45,618 nt of DNA from Vibrio sp. UBA2441 (GCA_002342685.1 DDQN01000049.1:1-45618), one strand, 5' to 3'. Positions 7,866 to 15,511 are shown, numbered from the stretch's first letter. The notes: generated by a model not told the origin, from the letters alone. Translations and numbers: made by a program.

Positions 7866-8423
7866 CTAATTAGACAATAGCAGCGCATGCATTCGCTTAA
7901 CTATCATCAAAATAGTAAGTATCAGGTTTATTGCAACGAAAGCAACTAATGGGGTAGCAACATAGGTGTTTATATCAACACAAAACGAAACTGGTTGCTC
8001 CAAAGGAACGGTCACTTCTCCTGTTTTACCTCTACAAATCGACTCTATAAAACAAGCTACAACTAAGGTAACTGAAGCAATGATTGAGTAGCAAATATTA
8101 AAATAGAGCTGATCGAGCAAAGTTCTTTTTGTTTTATAGTTCACATCTCCAGGTTGCTTATTCTCTTCTAGTTTACTGCTTTGGTCATATACCAAGACAA
8201 GAACGCTAAGAAGTAAAGCGGTAAGGATTGCCCCGAAATTTACAAGTAGTGAAGTTAATTCAGATGTAAACTTGAAGCTAAAAACAACTGTCAATACTGC
8301 CAATAAAACTGGAAATACAAAAAATGTTAATATATCGCCAATACTAACCCTACCAGTACTATTATGCTCCAGAGTCTTCCAATGCCCTAAAACAATACCG
8401 AATACATTTATCTTTGAGCTCAT
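7866..8423 (-). CDS. Four-helix membrane protein, unknown function (putative cargo)
   Basis: I do not recognise this 185-aa protein. It has four predicted membrane segments: about 30-52 (LTFFVFPVLLAVLTVVF), 56-78 (LLVNFGAILTALLLSVLVLV), 107-127 (FNICYSIIASVTLVVACFI) and 153-177 (ATPLVAFVAINLILTILMIV). A basic loop lies between helices 2 and 3. It is 12 bp downstream of the 309-aa gene on the same strand, so the two are probably co-transcribed. Both are more AT-rich than the capsid genes and have no evident counterpart in PM2-like phages. A membrane effector paired with a soluble partner would fit an anti-phage module, for example Kiwa by size and topology, but this is inference only. Confidence 0.75.
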   Translation of the reverse strand: MSSKINVFGIVLGHWKTLEHNSTGRVSIGDILTFFVFPVLLAVLTVVFSFKFTSELTSLLVNFGAILTALLLSVLVLVYDQSSKLEENKQPGDVNYKTKRTLLDQLYFNICYSIIASVTLVVACFIESICRGKTGEVTVPLEQPVSFCVDINTYVATPLVAFVAINLILTILMIVKRMHALLLSN

Positions 8424-8435
8424 ATTATAAACCTG

Positions 8436-9365
8436 CTAGTACATTGTATCTGCGTACTCATTCGCAATACTCTTTACCCATGTACTCATGGAAGTGAAGT
8501 TAGGTACACCTTCTTCCATCAACACATTCTCATCCAACACAATCTCACACATAGGATTAGACTTATTGTGCCCAACAACAAAAGTTCGCTTCTTTCCATT
8601 CATTTCGACAACAGTTTTAACTTGACTACCATATCCCGAGAGCTCCACCACAGCCGTATGATGCTTATCGCCCATTCTAAAATAATTCCTTAGCTTACCA
8701 AGGGTACCTTTTCTCGGCGGCTTGATAACAAGCTCCTGTTCATGATGCCCTAAGCTGTTTAGGTTATCAGCCACATCGGCGAAACCAACAAACTTAGTAA
8801 GCTTCAGCTCTTTAGCGGGTGCATCCAACCAAGCATCTATAGCTTTATCATAAGCTAGTGGATACATCTGCAAACTTAAATTAGTCTGCGCTTTAAAATA
8901 ATCTAAAAAAAGATTGTGGAACAAAGTTTTGACGCCACTCCCTCTGTAAATATGTAAGAACGCCATTCCTTCATTGACACTCTTCGGGATACGAAAGTGT
9001 ACATAGTGTTTAATGATCTCAGCATTGTTCTTTGCTTTTTCAAAGTCCACTTCTTGAGTATGAATATTGATAATATCAGTCTTCATACCATATACACCGA
9101 CGTTAAACCGCCCCCACACCTCACGATTAGCTAAGTCAACGTGAATATCACTAAAACAGTAAACTTGCTGACTATCTTCATTAATTTTATAACTTAGAGA
9201 ATTTTCTTCCATGAAGCTATTGAGCATTAGAAGCAAGTCATACCTGCCCGAAATGTTATCTAAAACGCTGTAGCGCTCATCTAAACGTCCTCCCAACGCT
9301 CGGTTAAAAACCCTAAAAGAATAAGGAGTTACTGAATGATGTTCTTGTTCGTAAGTTCTAGCCAT
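8436..9365 (-). CDS. Hypothetical 309-aa soluble protein paired with membrane protein (putative cargo)
   Basis: No domain is recognised with confidence. The product is a soluble, mixed alpha/beta protein without signal peptide or membrane segment. A basic stretch at about 219-234 (PPRKGTLGKLRNYFRMG) is followed by a strand-rich segment (HHTAVVELSGYGSQVKTVVEMNGKKRTFVVG). It is the upstream gene of a two-gene unit with the four-helix membrane protein and lies outside the phage late operon. Its length and pairing recall two-gene defence systems such as Kiwa (KwaA membrane protein, KwaB DUF4868), though the gene order is reversed and I cannot verify DUF4868 similarity. A superinfection-exclusion role is equally possible. 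Confidence 0.75.
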   Translation of the reverse strand: MARTYEQEHHSVTPYSFRVFNRALGGRLDERYSVLDNISGRYDLLLMLNSFMEENSLSYKINEDSQQVYCFSDIHVDLANREVWGRFNVGVYGMKTDIINIHTQEVDFEKAKNNAEIIKHYVHFRIPKSVNEGMAFLHIYRGSGVKTLFHNLFLDYFKAQTNLSLQMYPLAYDKAIDAWLDAPAKELKLTKFVGFADVADNLNSLGHHEQELVIKPPRKGTLGKLRNYFRMGDKHHTAVVELSGYGSQVKTVVEMNGKKRTFVVGHNKSNPMCEIVLDENVLMEEGVPNFTSMSTWVKSIANEYADTMY

Positions 9366-9569
9366 CTTTTAAATCATAGATATAAATTAGTCGGAATTTC
9401 CAGATATTATCACCCTATGACTTGATTCTACTAGACATGATGCACATAAAATACCAAATATATGGCATAGAACATTGTTGCATCTAGCAATAAACACTAA
9501 CTAAAACACTTTTGTCTCCAACCTTATCAATCGGTTATTTTGTTTCCAAAATAGTCCTATGATTAAGAT

Positions 9570-9595
9570 CGTCGATGGTGGCAAGCCCATCGACG
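9570..9595. terminator. Strong hairpin at the end of the phage late operon
   Basis: CGTCGATGG (9570-9578) and CCATCGACG (9587-9595) form a perfect 9-bp GC-rich stem with an 8-base loop. It lies 28 bp past the holin stop codon. A long T tract is missing on the minus strand (ATCTTAATC follows), so it may be a weak terminator or an RNA 3'-end-protecting hairpin. The rest of the 257-bp gap (9366-9622) shows no gene. Confidence 0.5.
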
Positions 9596-9622
9596 TCAGG
9601 TATTGCATTAACTCAATCATAA

Positions 9623-10021
9623 CTATCCCCAACGCCGTTTTGCATAAGCTTCCCACATTGGGAGGATAAAGCGCCTGAATCCAAGTGAATGAATAACCAC
9701 AGCCGCAACCAAGTACTTAAACCACTCCGGCATGGTTTCCAGTACCGCAAAACCTGCATTAACGTGCTCAACCATTTGCGGGAAGAAACACATGATCACC
9801 GGAATGAAGGTGACGATAAGTAAAAATTCATCTTTCCAGCCCACCTGCTTAATGCTGAGAGCATCTAACTCACTTGCGCTAATGTTTCCCTGTTGAGTGT
9901 GCTCAAGGCGTTTAGATTGCTGCTCAGATCTGATTTCTCGTTCTTTGGCTTTCTCTTCGCGTTTTCCCTTGAAGCTATCGGAGGCCATACCAAGTAGCGA
10001 GCTGACAATTAAACCTATCAT
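9623..10021 (-). CDS. Holin-like membrane protein (3-TM, GTA holin type)
   Basis: This 132-aa protein fits the 'holin of 3 TMs' family found in gene-transfer agents and many phages. A short hydrophobic N-terminus (IGLIVSSLLGMA) is followed by a charged segment (KGKREEKAKEREIRSEQQSKR), then two membrane segments at about 66-82 (FLLIVTFIPVIMCFF) and 101-117 (WFKYLVAAVVIHSLGF). It is the last gene of the late operon and overlaps the endolysin gene by one base (TAATG), which suggests coupled translation. It probably permeabilises the inner membrane for lysis. Family assignment is by architecture only. Confidence 0.7.
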   Translation of the reverse strand: MIGLIVSSLLGMASDSFKGKREEKAKEREIRSEQQSKRLEHTQQGNISASELDALSIKQVGWKDEFLLIVTFIPVIMCFFPQMVEHVNAGFAVLETMPEWFKYLVAAVVIHSLGFRRFILPMWEAYAKRRWG

Positions 10022-10485
10022 TACGCTATCCCCGCTAATGCGCAGCCTTCATCAATTAGGTCTTCCGGAAGGTACTCACCACACTCAAATTTCACCATCT
10101 GATAAATTAGGTCGTTAATGTCTTCTACATGGATAAGCTCGAAAGGGTCTACCCCCATTCGTTTTGCTACAGTTGTGGCATAGTGATTGCTGTCATTTTC
10201 AACCGCGGGAGCCCATTTATTGATAATGCCGTGAACGGTGCGCAGTCCATACGTATTCATGTAGCGTTTAAGCAGTTTTGCCCCTGCACGAACGCCGTAT
10301 TTCATGTGGGAAAACTGAGCAAATCGGCCTTTGGGCTCAACGCCCGTTTGACCGTCCCAGTTGTTGTTTTTGCTGTATTCGATGTTCAGAGGATTGTTAT
10401 TACGAAATCCCCGTGGTTGTCTTGCCATGATTAGCCCTCCGACTAGAAAAAGTATTGTGATTGCGATGATTATTTTTTTATTCAT
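10021..10485 (-). CDS. Membrane-anchored endolysin / lytic transglycosylase-like protein
   Basis: The 154-aa product begins with a signal-anchor-like helix (IIIAITILFLVGGLIM, residues 5-20), followed by a peptidoglycan-hydrolase-like domain. That domain has the motif RGFRNNNPLNIEY and later FAQFSHMKYGVRAGAKLL, with INKWAPAVENDSNHYATTVAKRMGV. This pattern occurs in phage 'structural protein P5'-type muralytic domains. The N-terminal helix suggests a SAR-type endolysin or a virion-membrane-anchored enzyme that digests the wall at entry, as PM2 does with its virion lytic enzyme. It lies next to the holin gene, which favours lysis. I cannot identify the catalytic residue with certainty. Confidence 0.75.
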   Translation of the reverse strand: MNKKIIIAITILFLVGGLIMARQPRGFRNNNPLNIEYSKNNNWDGQTGVEPKGRFAQFSHMKYGVRAGAKLLKRYMNTYGLRTVHGIINKWAPAVENDSNHYATTVAKRMGVDPFELIHVEDINDLIYQMVKFECGEYLPEDLIDEGCALAGIA

Positions 10486-10495
10486 AGGTAATGAC

Positions 10496-10789
10496 CTATA
10501 CAGGCAGCACTACTTGGCTGTCTGAGTATTGATATCCTAGCCCTAACTCAAATCCACTCGGTAGCTCGTCCACCTCATGCACTGAGCAATTAATAGGGAA
10601 TAACAAGCTGGCATCTTGAGCGACCGATTCGATATTGCCGTCTGGAGCAACGACCAATTTGATGGTCACCCCGTCAAACATCGCTTGTGACTCGTACCAA
10701 TCAACACCGCAGTCCGACTTTAGATAAATCGCACCTTCGATGACATCGCCCTCTGGTGTGTACTCTTTGAAGTTATTGAATGTTTTCAT
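10496..10789 (-). CDS. Fibre-assembly (Tfa)-like chaperone
   Basis: The 97-aa product resembles the N-terminal part of tail-fibre assembly proteins of Mu-like and lambdoid tailed phages: the order IYLKSDCGVDWYESQ, then GVTIKLVVAPDGNIESVAQDAS and LLFPINCSVHEVDELPSGF is characteristic. Such proteins fold or cap the C-terminus of the fibre encoded just upstream. I start it at the ATG at 10789 because it overlaps the fibre stop codon (TAATG); a longer frame begins at 10813. Its position directly after the fibre-like gene supports the call. Tfa homology is from pattern memory, not a search. Confidence 0.65.
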   Translation of the reverse strand: MKTFNNFKEYTPEGDVIEGAIYLKSDCGVDWYESQAMFDGVTIKLVVAPDGNIESVAQDASLLFPINCSVHEVDELPSGFELGLGYQYSDSQVVLPV

Positions 10790-11316
10790 TAAGCCTGTCC
10801 CACCGTTACCCAAGATGAACCGTTTTTAACCTGTACACTTCTGTATGACATGGTTGCTACATCGCCTTTATCGCACCCAATCATCACGCAGCCTCTTGGT
10901 GCATCCGTTGGAACCGATTTACTCCCCAGATTCTTAACCCCTCTAGCTCCCAGTCGAATTTGAGGAGACAGATTGTGAGTGTGTGATTTGGTTGCGTAAT
11001 ACCTATCAGCCTGACTCTTAGTGAGTTTTCCATTTGCCGATGATTGGGCTGAATTAGCTGTTGTCGTGGCTGAATTCGCTGCATTCTGCGCGGTTACAAT
11101 GTCTTCGCCCATTTGGGTTAATTGGCCTGATAATGTATCGATATCTTGTTGTATCGCCTCTCTCAGGCTGGTGATTGCACTTGATGTGGTTTTATTCGAG
11201 TCACCTACTGACTTTTCCGACGCGGCCACATTGCTACGAGTCCCATTAGTTGAATCTGACAGTGCTAATTGCTCAGGAAATTCAATTTTTAGCGGTGGCG
11301 GGATAATGAAACTCAT
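10789..11316 (-). CDS. Receptor-binding fibre/spike-like protein
   Basis: The 175-aa protein has a proline-rich N-terminal tag (MSFIIPPPLKIEFPEQ), a long predicted helical or coiled-coil segment rich in Ala/Ser/Thr/Gln (about 45-95), the short motif YYATKSHTHN at about 106-115, and a C-terminal domain beginning IRLGARGVKNLG and ending VQVKNGSSWVTVGQA. This ending matches the C-termini of Mu-like tail fibres. It probably forms a trimeric fibre at the capsid vertex for host recognition. Its start overlaps the end of the preceding structural gene by 4 bp. It may be a tailed-phage receptor-binding module used by a tailless virion. Confidence 0.7.
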   Translation of the reverse strand: MSFIIPPPLKIEFPEQLALSDSTNGTRSNVAASEKSVGDSNKTTSSAITSLREAIQQDIDTLSGQLTQMGEDIVTAQNAANSATTTANSAQSSANGKLTKSQADRYYATKSHTHNLSPQIRLGARGVKNLGSKSVPTDAPRGCVMIGCDKGDVATMSYRSVQVKNGSSWVTVGQA

Positions 11317-12014
11317 GCCGTCACCTCCGATACGTACAATTTGCAGTTAACCGGAATCAACACCTCAACCTCTGCGCCGTTGGAAAGTACAAAACCTTCA
11401 CCTGCACGCAGCTCATACCCTCGGTCTTCATAACCCCCAAGCCAACAACTTGACGGATTGCCGTCACTGGCTTTTAGGATTAATTCCTTGCGGTTGGTGT
11501 TACCCGAAATGGTGCCTGTTGCTGTCATGGTTTCATGCGCCACATACCGAAGATTCGGTGCACTGGTTTCAACAACGTGCACCTGCTGAACCTTTGGTAG
11601 TACAAGCGGATTTTGAACCTGCACCGGGATAACGTCCGGCAGGTTATCAATCGTTGCTCTGACCTGCTGATTTGACGGCAAGCTGACAGGCTGGCGACCA
11701 ATAAAAGAAACGGATAATTCATTTGTTCCAAGCTCTGCATTCACATTCAGCTTCGAACCGTCGATAGAAGGGAAGAACTTGCCCCCGACACAAACAAGGG
11801 AAATCTCCCCCTCTGCGCCTAGGTTCGTTACATCCACACTATCAAACGTCAAACCGTCAGGCAGCTGAACCTGATCACCACGGCGAAGCGTATAGGTATG
11901 ATTACTTGGTTTGCATACCACTTGAACAAGCTCACCTTTACCCAGATAGACGTTTGTCCCGGATACAGAGCTATTCATTTTCTTGTTGGTTGCAAGAAAC
12001 CCTTCTACATACAT
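11313..12014 (-). CDS. Putative virion structural protein (spike base / penton candidate)
   Basis: No family is recognised. The 233-aa product is strand-rich with few helices. The N-terminal half (GKGELVQVVCKPSNHTYTLR, GLTFDSVDVTNLG) and the C-terminal third (NRKELILKASDGNPSSCWLG, EGFVLSNGAEVEVLIPVNCK) look like two beta-sandwich units joined by a Pro/Val/Gln-rich linker (VIPVQVQNPLVLPKVQQVHV). Its position between the membrane-protein cluster and the fibre gene suggests a vertex protein analogous in place to PM2 P1. The 4-bp overlap with the fibre gene implies stoichiometric expression. Confidence 0.6.
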   Translation of the reverse strand: MYVEGFLATNKKMNSSVSGTNVYLGKGELVQVVCKPSNHTYTLRRGDQVQLPDGLTFDSVDVTNLGAEGEISLVCVGGKFFPSIDGSKLNVNAELGTNELSVSFIGRQPVSLPSNQQVRATIDNLPDVIPVQVQNPLVLPKVQQVHVVETSAPNLRYVAHETMTATGTISGNTNRKELILKASDGNPSSCWLGGYEDRGYELRAGEGFVLSNGAEVEVLIPVNCKLYVSEVTA

Positions 12015-12017
12015 ACG

Positions 12018-12548
12018 TTATCTCCCACGAAACGCTAAATAAATGACCAGAATCAGAACCACCGAAAAGGCAATCATCCCGACTTTTTGCACTTCGAGCA
12101 CATCCGTTGCGCCGCCCGTGTTGTTTGATTTCACCGTACTTTGAATGCCTTTCAACAATTCAAAATTGGTTGAGGCTTGCTGACCTTGTAGTCCTGTTAA
12201 CGCATCCAGTGATTTGTTGTTTTGTTCCCGCAAACTTTCTAACGCTTCTTTGGTCACTGTGCCGTTACTGTCAAACGCTTGCTTGGAAACGGTCTGAAAC
12301 GTGTCAAACGCCTCTTCTGTCACTTCGCCATTACTGGTTAACGCCGCTTTTGTCACATCGCTATTGGCTTTGATGCTCTCTTTGCCAATATCTAAGCCTT
12401 TATCAACCACTGAATTAACACTGTCGAACGCTTCATCAACCAGACCGTCAGCAAAATCAAACGAGGACTTAATCGCACCGCCGTCTAATACGTTGTTGAT
12501 ATTGGTATTGTTCGTTGTGCTCTGCTGGGAACTGGCCGACTTACTCAT
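12018..12548 (-). CDS. Coiled-coil protein with C-terminal membrane anchor
   Basis: This 176-aa virion-type protein has a Ser/Thr/Asn-rich N-terminus, a long helical region with repeated units (ALTSNGEVTEEAFDTF, AFDSNGTVTKEALESL) and a C-terminal membrane helix at about 156-173 (VGMIAFSVVLILVIYLAF) followed by RGR. The internal repeat of about 22 residues suggests a fibrous stalk. I prefer the ATG at 12548 to the GTG at 12554 because GGAGGG lies 5 bases upstream. It is probably anchored in the internal virion membrane. No family is recognised. Confidence 0.65.
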   Translation of the reverse strand: MSKSASSQQSTTNNTNINNVLDGGAIKSSFDFADGLVDEAFDSVNSVVDKGLDIGKESIKANSDVTKAALTSNGEVTEEAFDTFQTVSKQAFDSNGTVTKEALESLREQNNKSLDALTGLQGQQASTNFELLKGIQSTVKSNNTGGATDVLEVQKVGMIAFSVVLILVIYLAFRGR

Positions 12549-12942
12549 TGCCACCCTCCAAACTCACGCGATACACCAAACCGTTAAAACCTTCATCCGT
12601 AATGTGTTTAGGTTTCCAGCGTTTAAGCAAGCGAAGCAGCGGTTTCTCTTCTTCATCGATATGAAAACGGATCGCCTTTGCACCGTTGCGCTTTGCCCCT
12701 TCGAAGAACACTTTTGACCACTTAGCCAGACCGTTACCTAGTGAAGCCATCCAAACCACTTCGAATGACTGAGCATCTAACGCTTCAAGGCGAGCAATTA
12801 CGGTTAAGCCTTCAATCTGATACACCTCACCCAAGGTTTTAAGCTCGGTGATAATGGCAGGGGTAAACCCTGCCTTTTCAAATCGGCGCTCTAACTCGGC
12901 AGACCAACTTACTTTTTTAGGAACTACTTTTTGCTTATCCAT
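12541..12942 (-). CDS. Hypothetical soluble phage protein (possible GNAT-like fold)
   Basis: The 133-aa product is the only soluble protein inside the membrane-protein cluster. The second half (FEVVWMASLGNGLAKWSKVFFEGAK..., then GAKAIRFHIDEEEKPLLRLLKRWKPK) has the strand-helix-strand pattern of GNAT-like domains often found in phage structural cassettes, but no acetyl-CoA loop (Q/RxxGxG/A) is evident. It may be an adaptor or accessory virion factor. The gene overlaps both neighbours (8 and 19 bp), so it belongs to the same operon. Confidence 0.5.
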   Translation of the reverse strand: MDKQKVVPKKVSWSAELERRFEKAGFTPAIITELKTLGEVYQIEGLTVIARLEALDAQSFEVVWMASLGNGLAKWSKVFFEGAKRNGAKAIRFHIDEEEKPLLRLLKRWKPKHITDEGFNGLVYRVSLEGGNE

Positions 12943-13139
12943 AAAAACATTGCCAATAAGAGCGCACCCACAACGGCATAAATCGGCATGTTATTTGTGG
13001 TGCCTTTGTTGTTATTGAACGTAACATTGCCCGTTCCCCCTGCTGCAAAATCGCCATTGGTCGCACTAGAACTGGAGCTTGGAGAAATACCCCCAGCACC
13101 GCCACTAATGCCGCCGCCTACTCCTAAAGAAGGGATCAT
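12924..13139 (-). CDS. Gly/Ser-rich small virion membrane protein
   Basis: The 71-aa protein has a low-complexity Gly/Ser/Asn N-terminal half (GVGGGISGGAGGISPSSSSS) and one C-terminal membrane helix (MPIYAVVGALLLAMFLWI, about 51-68) ending in SKK. Small proteins with a single span are typical of the internal membrane of PM2-like virions. Its ATG overlaps the stop of the 55-aa gene upstream (ATGA). Confidence 0.6.
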   Translation of the reverse strand: MIPSLGVGGGISGGAGGISPSSSSSATNGDFAAGGTGNVTFNNNKGTTNNMPIYAVVGALLLAMFLWISKK

Positions 13140-13303
13140 TTAAACCACCCTTTTTTCCATCCGTACCACGCACCCACTAATAGAATGAGCAGCAACAACG
13201 TATTTCCTTTACCACCACTTCCGGTGGTCGCTTCTACGGTTTCCGTAGTCGCCCACCATCCAGAACCCAAACCGCCCATAAAGGCGAACAGTATTAGAGG
13301 CAT
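13136..13303 (-). CDS. 55-aa small membrane protein
   Basis: A short frame fills the gap between two phage genes. It starts at ATG 13303 with AAGGGG upstream and ends with TGA overlapping the next ATG (ATGA). The product begins MPLILFAFMGGLGSGWW, has a polar middle (TTETVEATTGSGGKGN) and a membrane helix (TLLLLILLVGAWYGW) followed by KKGWFK. Its size, overlap and topology match the neighbouring virion membrane proteins. No homologue is recognised. Confidence 0.6.
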   Translation of the reverse strand: MPLILFAFMGGLGSGWWATTETVEATTGSGGKGNTLLLLILLVGAWYGWKKGWFK

Positions 13304-13312
13304 TACTACCCC

Positions 13313-13585
13313 TTACTTTTTCAACATGAAGAGAAGAACAATTAAGAGCAGCAAACCACCAAACATCATGTAGGTTTGTTTCTGCTGCACATTGGCCTGA
13401 CTCTCTCGCTGCATATTGTCAACACGCGCCGCTTGTGTGGCGGTGGCGTTTTCACTGGCGGCTTTATCGGCTTGGGCTTTCGCCTCTTCTGAATCAAAAT
13501 AAGACGTTGTACCGTCAATCAAATCAGAGCCAAATTCCCCAAGACCATCGGTGAAGCCGTCCCACCACGATTTTTCCTCGGCCAT
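13313..13585 (-). CDS. 90-aa virion membrane protein with C-terminal anchor
   Basis: The acidic N-terminal part (EEKSWWDGFTDGLGEFGSDL) is followed by a helical Ala/Gln-rich segment (about 32-68) and a C-terminal membrane helix (MMFGGLLLLIVLLFML, about 73-88) ending KK. It lies 13 bp downstream of the capsid gene. Its position and topology suggest a structural protein linking the capsid shell with the internal membrane, as PM2 P3/P6 do, but no sequence relationship can be asserted. Confidence 0.6.
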   Translation of the reverse strand: MAEEKSWWDGFTDGLGEFGSDLIDGTTSYFDSEEAKAQADKAASENATATQAARVDNMQRESQANVQQKQTYMMFGGLLLLIVLLFMLKK

Positions 13586-13598
13586 GAACTCCCCTTAA

Positions 13599-14489
13599 CT
13601 ACGCTGGTAGTTTCTCGACTTCGATAAAGTCATTTTGAATATCAATCACACCTGTCGAGCGTTTATCAACGACTAACTTCAAACTGGTTTTTGCGTATGG
13701 AATAAACGCTTGCTCGTTGGCAAAACCTTCTTGAATAAAGTCCACAAACACGCCTTTGGCTGGCGGCTGCTTCTCACCAAAACGCTGTTGATTGAATTTC
13801 AAATCTGCAACGGTGCTTTCCCAAATCACTTCGTTATCGCGTTTAATGGATAGCTTCACGATGTCGTTGTTTTCAGTCGTCAGATACATTGAACGCAAAC
13901 GGATATTTGCACCCACTAACGGGAAATCATGTTTTTGCTCACCCGTTGCCGTGTGATTGATAGACGTTTCTGTATAACGCTGCTGAAAGAAACGGTCAGA
14001 CTGATAATCCACAACCCGCGCTTTACCTTCAAACGCAGGAATATCAGGGTCACCAGACTCTTTTGACAGTGTTTGAACCTTCATAATTAAGGTCTCACCC
14101 GCTTGGTGAACGTACTCACCTCGGCGAATGCCTTGCAATGTGCGCAGTTCTTCGTCTGCAAACGGGATAATCAAACGAGTAACCGTTGCACCGCTAACGC
14201 CTTTGTTCATAACAGGCAGTTTTTTATAACCGTCACGAACGTGGAAATACTTCGCATCAATACCGATAATTTCCGTGTTATTACGTTCAAACGTAATGCG
14301 CCCCAAACGTTCAATAGGAAGGTCTACAGACACTTCGATTGACGCATAAGCGTAAAGCTCTTTTAAATCCAAAATGGCGTGTTTGCCGTATGGATTACCC
14401 GCACGAAATGGATCTAACTCCATTGGCCGTACGTTAAATGGTCCTTTGATTGCTGCGACCATTGCAGATTGTTGGGCGATAGTTGCCAT
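13599..14489 (-). CDS. Major capsid protein, double jelly-roll (PM2 P2-like)
   Basis: The 296-aa product fits PM2-type capsid proteins by size and by an almost all-beta composition divided into two halves. The first half begins around ELYAYASIEVSVDLPIERLG and contains FERNNTEIIGIDAKYF; the second contains GANIRLRSMYLTTENNDIVKLS, SIKRDNEVIWESTVADL and TSLKLVVDKRSTGVID. The second half has the same order of elements as I recall for the C-terminal jelly roll of PM2 P2. As PM2 P2 trimers, it would form the pseudo-hexagonal capsomers. It is the second and largest gene of the capsid operon, after a 43-aa membrane protein. The fold assignment awaits profile or structure comparison. Confidence 0.75.
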   Translation of the reverse strand: MATIAQQSAMVAAIKGPFNVRPMELDPFRAGNPYGKHAILDLKELYAYASIEVSVDLPIERLGRITFERNNTEIIGIDAKYFHVRDGYKKLPVMNKGVSGATVTRLIIPFADEELRTLQGIRRGEYVHQAGETLIMKVQTLSKESGDPDIPAFEGKARVVDYQSDRFFQQRYTETSINHTATGEQKHDFPLVGANIRLRSMYLTTENNDIVKLSIKRDNEVIWESTVADLKFNQQRFGEKQPPAKGVFVDFIQEGFANEQAFIPYAKTSLKLVVDKRSTGVIDIQNDFIEVEKLPA

Positions 14490-14528
14490 GCTTATTACTC
14501 CAAACCGTTAAAACAAATAACCCAACGC

Positions 14529-14660
14529 TTAAGCGTCTAGGCCGACTTTATCCGCCACATCTTCCAATGCATCGACATTGGTTAACGCATACATGACACC
14601 CAACATGACCACTACGGCCACCGCGACAACTTTCCATTGCCCTTTCGTAATTCCGAACAT
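14529..14660 (-). CDS. 43-aa small membrane protein preceding the capsid gene
   Basis: The frame starts at ATG 14660 after AAAGGG and ends with TAA at 14529, encoding MFGITKGQWKVVAVAVVVML followed by a polar tail rich in Asp and Val. One membrane helix is predicted at about residues 9-26. An upstream in-frame ATG at 14708, after GGGG, would give 59 aa. It is the first gene of the capsid operon, downstream of the terminator, and is probably a virion membrane protein. Confidence 0.55.
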   Translation of the reverse strand: MFGITKGQWKVVAVAVVVMLGVMYALTNVDALEDVADKVGLDA

Positions 14661-14774
14661 ATTTTCAAACCCTTTACTAACAAATAGATTGAATGCAATC
14701 TTGAACATACATACCCCGCCATGACTGGCTTTCGCTTTTCACTATATCCATATCCAGACAGGCAAAAAAAGAGC

Positions 14775-14810
14775 ACAAAAAAACCTATAGGCTTGTGACC
14801 TATAGGTTTA
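14775..14810 (-). terminator. Intrinsic terminator between packaging and capsid operons
   Basis: AAACCTATAGG (14781-14791) and CCTATAGGTTT (14799-14809) form a perfect 11-bp stem with a 7-base loop. On the minus strand it ends in TTTTTTT. It lies 48 bp beyond the ATPase stop, so the replication/packaging operon stops here and a separate late promoter must lie between here and 14708. Confidence 0.85.
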
Positions 14811-14857
14811 TCTGGCGTTTAAATTGTGATTTGAGTCGCTTAAATAATTAGACGAAA

Positions 14858-15511
14858 TTAAACGGGTTTACGAAGCTTTCCATGTTTGGGGGCTGCGCCA
14901 CTGGCTTTTAAGTAAAACTGCAAATCTTGAAGCGCCATAATATCGGCAACAGAGATATCAATTTCATCACTCCAATATCCCGCATCTCGTTTACTGTCCT
15001 GTTTACCAATCCACTTGTAATGCGATTGGTTCACGATACTTTTTGGTACTTCTTGCGCTCGTTGAAACAGGGAATACATGACAAGGCCAAATTGCCGCCC
15101 ACCTTGCCAAAGCTCTTTCACGCTTTCTTGCAACTTGTTAGGGCTGGGGATAGAGCGTATCAGTTCTTCAATCACCACATGCAGCTCTTTATTTCCATCG
15201 GCAAACTGCCAAATGATTTTGGCGAACACATCGAGTTCTTTAACCCCCTTGACGCCCACCAGTGACACAACAAAGGGCTTGCGCTGATTCATCAACTTAT
15301 GCAGCATCACGGCGAACTCTTTTAGTGAGTAGGTTTTAATAATCCCTTTTCGACCTAATCGGTCATAAGCATTATATGGATCGAGTATTATTACTCGATG
15401 CGCCTTTTTTAGTTGGGCGGTTTGGTGAATAGCGGTGGTTTTACCGCCGCCCGTTGTAGCGCAAAGCAGCATATGCAGGGCTTTACGCGCTGGATTCGGA
15501 TTGATTGCCAC
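14858..15511 (-). CDS. Genome-packaging ATPase (HerA/FtsK family, PM2 P9-like)
   Basis: The 217-aa protein is a compact P-loop ATPase of the kind used by double-jelly-roll phages (PRD1 and PM2 P9) to load DNA into a preformed capsid. Walker A is ATTGGGKTT (K24, T25), preceded by the strand LHMLLC; the strand VIILDPYNAYD follows. Walker B is HVVIEE (E115/E116). The C-terminal part has the conserved GGRQFGLVMYSLFQRAQEVP, where a Gln/Ser and Arg sense the nucleotide. No nuclease domain is present, unlike tailed-phage terminases. The gene starts 29 bp inside the preceding one. Confidence 0.85.
   Translation of the reverse strand: MAINPNPARKALHMLLCATTGGGKTTAIHQTAQLKKAHRVIILDPYNAYDRLGRKGIIKTYSLKEFAVMLHKLMNQRKPFVVSLVGVKGVKELDVFAKIIWQFADGNKELHVVIEELIRSIPSPNKLQESVKELWQGGRQFGLVMYSLFQRAQEVPKSIVNQSHYKWIGKQDSKRDAGYWSDEIDISVADIMALQDLQFYLKASGAAPKHGKLRKPV

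Noticed and set aside
10129..10434. 101-aa plus-strand frame in the endolysin gene
   Set aside because: It is antisense to a well-supported phage gene with overlapping neighbours and no ribosome binding site.
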